In this document: one piece after another, positions 21,159 to 26,132 of the stretch | Position numbering within the stretch: position 1 is the first letter of the stretch | Layout of the letters: each line of letters opens with the position of its first letter | Position numbers and translations under genes: made by a program | Source of the DNA: DASZCR01 sp035942915 | GTDB lineage: Bacteria > Acidobacteriota > Blastocatellia > Pyrinomonadales > Pyrinomonadaceae | DNA: 26,132 nt | Direction of reading: 5' to 3' | Assembly (NCBI GenBank): GCA_035942915.1 | Contig: DASZCR010000362.1 | Location: forward strand, 1-26,132 | Notes under the pieces: model-generated | Told to the model about the DNA's origin: nothing | Seen by the model: only the letters and a program-made list of their open reading frames with translations | The model's database searches: none

Positions 21159-22121
21159 TTACTCCGCACCTCTCACCATCTGAGACTTCCGCGCCACTTT
21201 CCGCACGAACTCCGCGACCACGTCAGGCACGGTGAGCGGCAGCATGTGGCCTCCCTCTGTAAGTATAAGCTCAGCCCCGTTAATCTGTGCAGCAACCTCG
21301 ATGCCGTGTAGACGGTGGTCTAAGACGCGGTCACCCGTGCCGTAGAGAATGCCGACGGGCAGACGCAGTTCCGGATAACGCTCTATGAGCATGGACAACT
21401 CGCCGTCAAGGGCGACGAGGTCTTCGGAGGCCGCGCAGAAGCTCTTCGGCCTAAGACCGAGGAGACCTCCGCCTGTGGTCGCAAAATCCGGCGGAACCGG
21501 GTCTGGCCCGAACAGTGTATCTAGCACACGCGCACGTCGGAGGATGGAGGCCGGCGTGGCGACTGTCCACGCCGTCAGCCTTCGGAGCGTGTTCGAAGTT
21601 ATCAACAGTCTTCGGAATACAGGCGGCACAGTCTCCTGCACGTTGGCGAGCGGCGCGATGAGTGCCAGCCCGCGCACCTGCTCCGGATGGTCGAGCGCGA
21701 CGGCGAGGGCGACCGCGCCGCCCAGCGAATGGCCGACGAGCACGGGGCGGTCAAGCCCCATGACGCGTATGAAGGCAGAGACAGTTTCCGCCTGCGAGCG
21801 CACCCGTGCGCCTGCGCGCGACTGGCGCGTTGACTCGCCTGACCCTGGGCGCTCCATCACAACAACCCGGAACTCGTCCGAGAGGCGGTCGAGCAGAGAG
21901 TGCGTGAAGGTACGCATGGAGCCGCCCAGCCCGTGAATGAGCAGGAGCGTCGGGCCAGTGCCACGTTCGAGATAGTGGATACGTGCGCCGCCGACTTCGA
22001 TGAAGCGGCCGAGAGGCGGGAGAGCCGCGTCGACGCGGCGCGCCGTGTGGACAGTGAATATGATGAGCGCGACGATGATGACGAAAGCGAGCAGCGCGAT
22101 GAGACCGGCGAACTGAAGCAT
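21159..22121 (-). CDS. Membrane-anchored alpha/beta hydrolase
   Basis: The product (320 aa) starts with a membrane anchor (residues 4-24, FAGLIALLAFVIIVALIIF) and continues as a full alpha/beta hydrolase: oxyanion strand LLIHGLGGS, ERPGSGES, nucleophile elbow VGHSLGG (Ser132), acid in YGTGDRVLD (Asp264 or Asp268) and His292 in EGGHMLP. Such enzymes hydrolyse esters, lactones or epoxides. In an operon with a Baeyer-Villiger-type monooxygenase it could open the ester or lactone that the monooxygenase makes. The SDR stop TGA overlaps this ATG by one base (TGATG), showing tight coupling; a GTG three bases upstream is an alternative start. Confidence 0.9.
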   Translation of the reverse strand: MLQFAGLIALLAFVIIVALIIFTVHTARRVDAALPPLGRFIEVGGARIHYLERGTGPTLLLIHGLGGSMRTFTHSLLDRLSDEFRVVVMERPGSGESTRQSRAGARVRSQAETVSAFIRVMGLDRPVLVGHSLGGAVALAVALDHPEQVRGLALIAPLANVQETVPPVFRRLLITSNTLRRLTAWTVATPASILRRARVLDTLFGPDPVPPDFATTGGGLLGLRPKSFCAASEDLVALDGELSMLIERYPELRLPVGILYGTGDRVLDHRLHGIEVAAQINGAELILTEGGHMLPLTVPDVVAEFVRKVARKSQMVRGAE

Positions 22122-22942
22122 CACTTAACCGCTCGCAGCGCGAGCACCTTCCAGTAAGACACGGGCAGGATACGCGCGATGACCGACACGGCCTTAGCAT
22201 CTGCCCCGACGAGAACGCGTGCCTGACGGCGCTCGATGCCCCGCACGATAATCTCGCCCGCGACCTCAGGGGGCAGCCGCAGCAGCTTACGGAACTGCGC
22301 GCGGCGACGCGCCACTTCCTCTGCGCTCACCCCCGCCGGGACGCGCGCCTTCTCGGAGATTGAGGTAGCCACTCCGCCGGGGTGCACTACCGTCACACCC
22401 ACGCCCGAACCCTCCAACTCGTGGCGCAGCGCCTCGGAGAACCCGCGCACCGCGAACTTGCTCGCCGCGTATGCCACATGCTCCGGCGGCGCTACGATGC
22501 CGTACACGCTGGAGAGGTTCACCACGCGCGCGTCGCCGCTCGCGCGCAACGCCGGCAGGAAGGCGCGCGTCATGCGCACCACGCCCCAAAAGTTAATCTC
22601 GAAGAGCCACTCGAAATCCTCTTCAGAGACCTGCTCGAACGTGCCACCAACCGCGACGCCTGCGTTGTTGACGAGTAGGTTAACGCCAGCGTGCTCGGCA
22701 GCGACGAGAGCCGGGAAAGCGGCCACCGCCTCGCGGTCTGCGACATCGAGGCAATGACAGGACACGCGGACGCCATAACCTCGCGCGAGTTCCGCCGTGC
22801 CAATCATCCCTGCTTCATCAATGTCTGCTAGGGCGAGATGGCACCTCCGGCGCGCCAGCGACACGGCGATTGCGCGACCGATACCGCCGGCCGCACCTGT
22901 GATTACCGCTGTACGGCCTTCGAGCCTCATGCGCTCAGCCAT
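22121..22942 (-). CDS. Short-chain dehydrogenase/reductase (SDR)
   Basis: A classical SDR (273 aa): the cofactor motif TGAAGGIG (15-22), the NNAG structural motif at 92-95, catalytic Ser144/145 in VVNLSSVYG, and YxxxK as Tyr158 and Lys162 (AYAASKFAVRGF), followed by VHPGGVATS. Such enzymes interconvert alcohols and ketones with NAD(P)H. ALADIDEAG, with an acidic residue after the second strand, suggests NAD preference. Beside a Baeyer-Villiger enzyme it could supply the ketone from an alcohol. ATG 22942 has GGAGGT 8 bases upstream and overlaps the monooxygenase stop by 8 bases; the upstream extension to 23005 is rejected. Confidence 0.92.
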   Translation of the reverse strand: MAERMRLEGRTAVITGAAGGIGRAIAVSLARRRCHLALADIDEAGMIGTAELARGYGVRVSCHCLDVADREAVAAFPALVAAEHAGVNLLVNNAGVAVGGTFEQVSEEDFEWLFEINFWGVVRMTRAFLPALRASGDARVVNLSSVYGIVAPPEHVAYAASKFAVRGFSEALRHELEGSGVGVTVVHPGGVATSISEKARVPAGVSAEEVARRRAQFRKLLRLPPEVAGEIIVRGIERRQARVLVGADAKAVSVIARILPVSYWKVLALRAVK

Positions 22943-24425
22943 GCTCGGCCACCTCCGCGTCCGCGCGCCGTGTGCCTGACACCGCCTTGAACTCCATCGT
23001 CCCATCGTCCACGCGCCCGAAGCGCAGCATCGAGAGGTCTTTGACGTAGTTCTGATGCAGCCGCCAGGGCGTCTTCAAGCCCTGTCGCGGGAGCGTATGT
23101 AGAGCGCGCTGCACGTAGCCTGAGGTGAAGTCCAGAATGGGCACCTCCTCAAGAGATGGGTCGTTCACACGCGGAGTGCACTGCGCGTAGCCGTGCCTGT
23201 CCATGTGCTTCAGAAGCCGGCAGACGTACTCGGCCGTGAGGTCGCACTTCAGCGTCCACGACGCGTTCGTGTAACCGAAGGCAGAGGCGAGGTTCGGCAC
23301 GTCGCTATACATCATGCCTTTGTAGGCCATCGTCTTCGACAGGTCAACGGGTTCGCCATCGACCACGAGTTGCAGCCCGCTCATCAGCTTCAGCACCAGC
23401 CCGGTGGCCGTGACGATGATATCTGCTTGGAGGTGTTCGCCAGACCTGAGCTGCAATCCCGTCTCAGTGAACGTCTCGATGTGGTCTGTGACCACAGAGG
23501 CACGGCCTTCGCGTATCGCGCGGAAGAGGTCTGAGTCCGGGACTAGACACAGGCGCTGATCCCAGGGGTCGTACTGCGGCGTGAAGTGTCGGAGAGCATA
23601 CTCCTCGCCGAGATGACGCTGCACCCCCTTCGAGATTAGCCGCTTCATAATCTGGGGTCGCTTCCGCGCCAGATTGTAGAAGAACATGCCGAGCAGCACG
23701 TTCTTCCAGCGCGTGAGGGCGTAGGCCGCGCGAGCCGACAAGCGTCTGCGGAGCCAGTTCGCCACCTTGTCCTCAGCCGGGCGCGAGACAACATAGGTTG
23801 GCGAGCGTTGAAGCATCGTGACGTGCGCCGCCTGCTCTGCCATCGCGGGGACGAGCGTGACGGCCGTCGCCCCGCTGCCTATCACGACCACGCGCTTGCC
23901 AGAGTAGTCGAGGTCTTCCGGCCACTTCTGCGGGTGCACGACGCGGCCGCGAAACCGCTCGACGCCGCGCCACTCCGGCGTGTACCCGTTCTCGTAATCG
24001 TAATAGCCCGTGCAGAGATAGAGGAAGTTACAGGTGAAGCGGACAACCGCCTTCTCCGGGCCGGTCTCGGCCTCCAACGTCCAGCGCGCGCCCTCCGATG
24101 ACCAAGAGGCGCGCTTCACGCGATGGCCGTAGCGGACCATCTTGTCAACGCCGAACTCGGCGGCCGTCTCGCGGATGTAGTTGAGGATGGAGGGTCCATC
24201 GGCTATCGCCTTCGCGTCCTGCCAGGGGCGGAAGCGGTAGCCGAGCGTGTACATGTCCGAGTCCGAGCGGACGCCTGGGTAGCGGAACAAGTCCCACGTG
24301 CCGCCCATTGCTTCGCGCCCCTCAAGGATGACGAAACTCTTCGTGGGGCATTCCATCCGCAGGTGGCACGCCGCGCCGATTCCCGACAGCCCGGCTCCCA
24401 CCACCAAAACGTCTACATGCTCCAC
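22935..24425 (-). CDS. Flavin-containing Baeyer-Villiger-type monooxygenase (EthA/MymA-like)
   Basis: The product (496 aa) has two Rossmann motifs, GAGLSGIG (10-17) for FAD and GSGATA (near 183) for NADPH, and between them the BVMO fingerprint FRGRVVHPQKWP (158-169, FxGxxxHxxxWP). The stretch GGTWDLFRYPGVRSDSDMYT is typical of the EthA group. These enzymes insert oxygen next to a ketone to give an ester or lactone, or oxidise sulfur compounds. I prefer GTG 24425, with AGGGGG 6 bases upstream and an N-terminus like EthA proteins; the frame continues to an ATG at 24470, also usable. It is the first gene of a three-gene operon with the SDR and hydrolase, under a promoter with two TetR-type palindromes. 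Confidence 0.93.
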   Translation of the reverse strand: MEHVDVLVVGAGLSGIGAACHLRMECPTKSFVILEGREAMGGTWDLFRYPGVRSDSDMYTLGYRFRPWQDAKAIADGPSILNYIRETAAEFGVDKMVRYGHRVKRASWSSEGARWTLEAETGPEKAVVRFTCNFLYLCTGYYDYENGYTPEWRGVERFRGRVVHPQKWPEDLDYSGKRVVVIGSGATAVTLVPAMAEQAAHVTMLQRSPTYVVSRPAEDKVANWLRRRLSARAAYALTRWKNVLLGMFFYNLARKRPQIMKRLISKGVQRHLGEEYALRHFTPQYDPWDQRLCLVPDSDLFRAIREGRASVVTDHIETFTETGLQLRSGEHLQADIIVTATGLVLKLMSGLQLVVDGEPVDLSKTMAYKGMMYSDVPNLASAFGYTNASWTLKCDLTAEYVCRLLKHMDRHGYAQCTPRVNDPSLEEVPILDFTSGYVQRALHTLPRQGLKTPWRLHQNYVKDLSMLRFGRVDDGTMEFKAVSGTRRADAEVAEHG

Positions 24426-24490
24426 GCTCTGCCCCCTAAACTCGGCGAATATAACTCTCGCGTCACGCATCCACCACTACCCGGACTTTT

Positions 24491-24506
24491 GGTACTCGAC
24501 GGTACT
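24491..24506. promoter_or_regulatory. TetR-type operator 2 at the monooxygenase promoter
   Basis: GGTAC-TCGACG-GTACT: the same layout as the site upstream of tetR, with one mismatch in the last arm. It overlaps the expected -10 region of the minus-strand promoter. Confidence 0.6.
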
Positions 24507-24527
24507 AGCACCCTGTGGTACTGTCAA
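24499..24527 (-). promoter_or_regulatory. Promoter of the monooxygenase-SDR-hydrolase operon
   Basis: Minus strand: a perfect TTGACA (24527-24522), a 17-base spacer, then TACCGT (24504-24499, 3 of 6). The weak -10 and the two operators over both boxes fit a repressed, inducible promoter. Confidence 0.6.
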
Positions 24528-24532
24528 GTACC
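24517..24532. promoter_or_regulatory. TetR-type operator 3 at the monooxygenase promoter
   Basis: GGTAC-TGTCAA-GTACC, extending to 7-bp arms as TGGTACT-GTCA-AGTACCA (24516-24533). Its 6-base centre is the -35 box itself. Confidence 0.7.
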
Positions 24533-24550
24533 AACTCCCTCCCACCCAAA

Positions 24551-24573
24551 ATCGAATCGAACTGAATCGAATT
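24551..24573 (+). repeat. Short direct repeats before the HTH-ParA operon
   Basis: ATCGAA occurs at 24551, 24556 and 24566; the last two lie in adjacent 10-base repeats GAATCGAACT (24554-24563) and GAATCGAATT (24564-24573), one helical turn apart. They end just upstream of the -35 box and may be binding sites for the HTH or ParA protein. Confidence 0.5.
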
Positions 24574-24577
24574 GATA

Positions 24578-24606
24578 TTGACTGTTTCCGAAACTTTCAG
24601 TATTGT
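24578..24606 (+). promoter_or_regulatory. Promoter of the HTH-ParA operon
   Basis: TTGACT (24578-24583), a 17-base spacer, TATTGT (24601-24606). The spacer contains the palindrome GTTTC-C-GAAAC (24584-24594), an operator candidate. Confidence 0.6.
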
Positions 24607-24637
24607 TCGCGAGATTCACTCTGCGGGAGGCACGCAT

Positions 24638-24835
24638 ATGCAAGGACATAGGCCTAACGATCTCATCAAGGTGACAGCGGCGCGCAAGCGGATGGGTATT
24701 AGCCCAATGAAAATGGCGCAGTTGATTAAAGATGGGTTCCTCCGCACTTTCGACAACCCGCTGGACAAACGGGTCAAGTTGGTAAGCCAAGCGGAGGTTG
24801 ATTCATTGCTGGATATGAGGGACAAGGCCGCATGA
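24638..24835 (+). CDS. Small HTH (MerR/excisionase-like) DNA-binding protein
   Basis: The product (65 aa) reads NDLIKVTAARKRMGISPMKM, then AQLIKDGFLRTFDNPLDKRV and KLVSQAEVDSLLDMRD. This is the pattern of a one-domain HTH_17/excisionase-like winged helix: a turn at GISPMKM, a recognition helix, a basic wing at DKRVK, and a closing helix after VSQAEVD. ATG 24638 has GGGAGG 7 bases upstream; the frame's extension to 24572 overlaps the promoter. Its stop overlaps the ParA start as ATGA, so the two proteins are probably made together, with this one as site-specific binder or operon regulator. Confidence 0.75.
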   Translation: MQGHRPNDLIKVTAARKRMGISPMKMAQLIKDGFLRTFDNPLDKRVKLVSQAEVDSLLDMRDKAA

Positions 24836-25641
24836 AGACTATCGTTTTTGCCAACCACAAGGGCGGCTGCGCGAAAACTACCGTCGCCCTCAATGTTGCC
24901 GGAGCACTGGCTTCAACGGGGTCGAGGGTCTTGGCGGTCGACCTTGACCAGCAAGGTAATCTCTCAATCGCTTTCGGCGTTGATCTTGAAGAATTGGAGG
25001 AGGCGCGTCGGACCACTCTCCGTCTGATGCTCGACGACCGGGGCGATTTTACAGAGTACCTAGTGCATCCGCGCCCACGACTCGACTTAATTCCCTGCTG
25101 CATCGACGACGAGGCGGAGGCCATTATCTCTGCCCTGGACTCGCGCGAACTACTGTTGAAGGAAAAGATGGAGCCTGCGCAGGCTAATTACGACTATTGC
25201 GTCATCGATACTCCACCGAACCTCGGCACGCCGACGCTCAACGCCCTCGCGATGAGCGACCTGACCATCGTCCCGATTGACACGGGCTTATTCTCTCTGG
25301 TGGGCATCAAGCAACTCCTGCGTAAAGTAACTCGCATCAGCAAGAAATTCTCTCCTGAAATGCAGGTCATGGCGCTCTCGACGAAGTTCACGGCCCGCCA
25401 GAAACTAGACAAAGAGGTGCGAGAGCGCGTTATTGCCAGGTTCGGTGAAGACTACGTGCTACAGACGACAGTTCCTCGCTTGGTCGCCGTCGAGGAGGCG
25501 ACGGCCACTTTGAAGACAGTCGCCGAGTCGCACCCCGAATCCCCCGCCAGTTTCGCTTTTCGTAAACTTGTGAAGGAAATTAGAGAGGTCTTAGGCGATG
25601 AAGAAATCAGAGCGGAAGCTGCTCGCAGAGACGCTAGATAA
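24832..25641 (+). CDS. parA: ParA-family partition ATPase
   Basis: The protein (269 aa) is a ParA/Soj-type ATPase with the deviant Walker A motif KGGCAKTT (residues 10-17), the A' motif VLAVDLDQQGNLS, Walker B YDYCVIDTPPNLGTPTLNAL, and LSTKFTARQKLDKEVRERVI further on. ParA proteins bind DNA non-specifically in the ATP form and move plasmids or chromosome regions together with a ParB-type partner bound at parS. There is no N-terminal HTH, as in small type Ib or chromosomal ParA proteins; the 65-residue HTH protein just upstream may supply DNA specificity. No ParB domain is recognised in the window, though the overlapping third gene sits where a ParB gene would be. Confidence 0.92.
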   Translation: MKTIVFANHKGGCAKTTVALNVAGALASTGSRVLAVDLDQQGNLSIAFGVDLEELEEARRTTLRLMLDDRGDFTEYLVHPRPRLDLIPCCIDDEAEAIISALDSRELLLKEKMEPAQANYDYCVIDTPPNLGTPTLNALAMSDLTIVPIDTGLFSLVGIKQLLRKVTRISKKFSPEMQVMALSTKFTARQKLDKEVRERVIARFGEDYVLQTTVPRLVAVEEATATLKTVAESHPESPASFAFRKLVKEIREVLGDEEIRAEAARRDAR

Positions 25642-26132
25642 AGCGCTGGAGCCGCCGCCCAAACGTAAGCCCGCCCTTGCCAGTCACTTAGCAGAGTATG
25701 ACGAAGGGCCACTAACGTCGACAGAATTGCCTAAGAGGGTCACCCCACCCAACCCCCCGTCACGTGGGGTGACCCCACCTGACCCCACCCGACCGGCAGC
25801 TCCTCAGAGAGATTTCAATAAACGGGCTAACAGTCTTGACCGTGTCGCCCTACCCGCTGGCATCTTTCCCGGTTCGAGCAAAAAGCTCTACGACGCGCTG
25901 TACATACGCACTCGCGGAGCGGTCATTCCGGCCAAGTCTATCCGCGCAACGAAACGTGAACTAAGTGACTGGTCAGGTATCCGCAATGCCAAAACAATCG
26001 ATGCACATCTGCGCTACTTCTCCGCCGTCGGATTAATTGTCTCTTCTTGGGAGAGAGGGCAAAACGACGGGGCACTGTACGAGGTTTTATTACCTGAAGA
26101 AACATCAGGTCTTTTCGTGGGGTGCACGTGGG
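25598..26132 (+). CDS. Winged-helix-like protein of a plasmid/element module, 3' end cut
   Basis: An ATG at 25598, 44 bases before the parA stop, opens a frame that runs to the window edge (178 codons seen). The product has a basic N-terminus (MKKSERKLLAETLDKALEPP), a Pro/Thr-rich linker (RVTPPNPPSRGVTPPDPTRP) and then a folded part: LPAGIFPGSSKKLYDALYIR, the HTH-like ATKRELSDWSGIRNAKTIDA with HLRYFSAVGLI and a wing at SSWERGQNDGALYEVLLP. This resembles the winged-helix domains of plasmid replication or control proteins, but I cannot name the family. The position after parA suggests a partner for partition or a replication regulator. The linker DNA carries iteron-like repeats. Confidence 0.7.
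   Translation, partial: MKKSERKLLAETLDKALEPPPKRKPALASHLAEYDEGPLTSTELPKRVTPPNPPSRGVTPPDPTRPAAPQRDFNKRANSLDRVALPAGIFPGSSKKLYDALYIRTRGAVIPAKSIRATKRELSDWSGIRNAKTIDAHLRYFSAVGLIVSSWERGQNDGALYEVLLPEETSGLFVGCTW
25738..25789. repeat. Iteron-like inverted and direct repeats
   Basis: GGTCACCCCAC (25738-25748) and GTGGGGTGACC (25764-25774) form a perfect 11-bp inverted repeat with a 15-base loop. TGACCCCACC then occurs twice in tandem (25770-25779, 25780-25789). GTGGGGTG recurs at 26117-26124. All lie inside the coding frame of the winged-helix-like protein and partly reflect its repeated VTPP peptide. Confidence 0.6.

Larger units (their letters stand above)
24550..26132 (+). mobile_element. Plasmid- or integrative-element-type partition/replication module, partial
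   Basis: Three overlapping genes (HTH, ParA, winged-helix-like), short iterated repeats before the operon and iteron-like repeats inside the third gene are typical of plasmid or integrative-element maintenance modules. No integrase, att duplication or transposase is visible, so the left boundary is only where the module's promoter region begins, and the right side is outside the window. The whole window could also lie on a plasmid. Confidence 0.4.

Noticed and set aside
24551..24573. ATCGAA repeats considered as a CRISPR-like array
   Set aside because: The units are 6-10 bases with no spacers of regular length; more like protein-binding repeats.
24524..24790. Minus-strand frame over the HTH gene
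   Set aside because: It covers two promoters and is antisense to the HTH protein; no ribosome-binding site or family resemblance.

Overview
The window is GC-rich, tightly packed bacterial DNA. The mix of gene families fits Acidobacteriota, perhaps class Blastocatellia: BlaI with an M56 protease, LytS/LytTR signalling, secreted TPR proteins, a TlpA-like oxidoreductase, DUF1624 and ABA4-like membrane proteins, and a secreted kinase-like family. This placement rests on gene content only; there is no rRNA or other marker gene. I saw no tRNA, rRNA, CRISPR array, transposase or integron integrase.

Left part (1-7972), mostly minus strand. It begins with a GT-C-like membrane protein cut by the window edge. 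Next come an LPLAT/LpxL-like acyltransferase, a one-pass membrane protein with a highly charged tail and, on the plus strand, a secreted protein with protein-kinase-like motifs. A four-gene minus-strand module follows: a TetR repressor, an ABA4-like membrane protein, a second multi-pass membrane protein and a DUF1624 acyltransferase-like protein. Two nearly identical 15-bp palindromes (7958-7972 and 7263-7277) sit at the tetR promoter and in front of the ABA4-like gene, which suggests that TetR controls the whole module.

Two blocks of plus-strand genes (about 8204-10482 and 14275-16277) look like integron gene cassettes without an integrase. Short genes (APH-like kinase, SET-domain protein, GrpB; then DUF1508, a two-TM protein, Excalibur, VOC) are interleaved with intact or degenerate attC-like sites. 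Two of the genes end with the TAA stop inside the attC box.

Between the two blocks lies a minus-strand operon (14063 to 10524): a TPR protein with a lysine/arginine-rich tail, a TPR protein ending in a CxxCH motif, a LytS-type histidine kinase and a LytTR response regulator.

From 20449 down to 16292 (minus) lie blaI, an M56 protease carrying a C-terminal EF-hand loop, a TlpA-like thioredoxin and a DUF4386 protein. The BlaI operator palindrome lies exactly between the -35 and -10 boxes of the blaI promoter.

A second TetR gene (20524, plus) faces a three-gene operon (24425 to 21159, minus) encoding a Baeyer-Villiger-type monooxygenase, an SDR dehydrogenase and an alpha/beta hydrolase, with overlapping starts and stops. 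The palindrome GGTAC-N6-GTACC occurs upstream of tetR and twice over the promoter of the monooxygenase operon 4 kb away, so the regulator and its target operon can be linked from sequence alone.

The right end (24550-26132) is a plasmid- or integrative-element-like module: a small HTH protein, a ParA ATPase and a winged-helix-like protein cut by the window edge, with direct and inverted repeats before and inside it.
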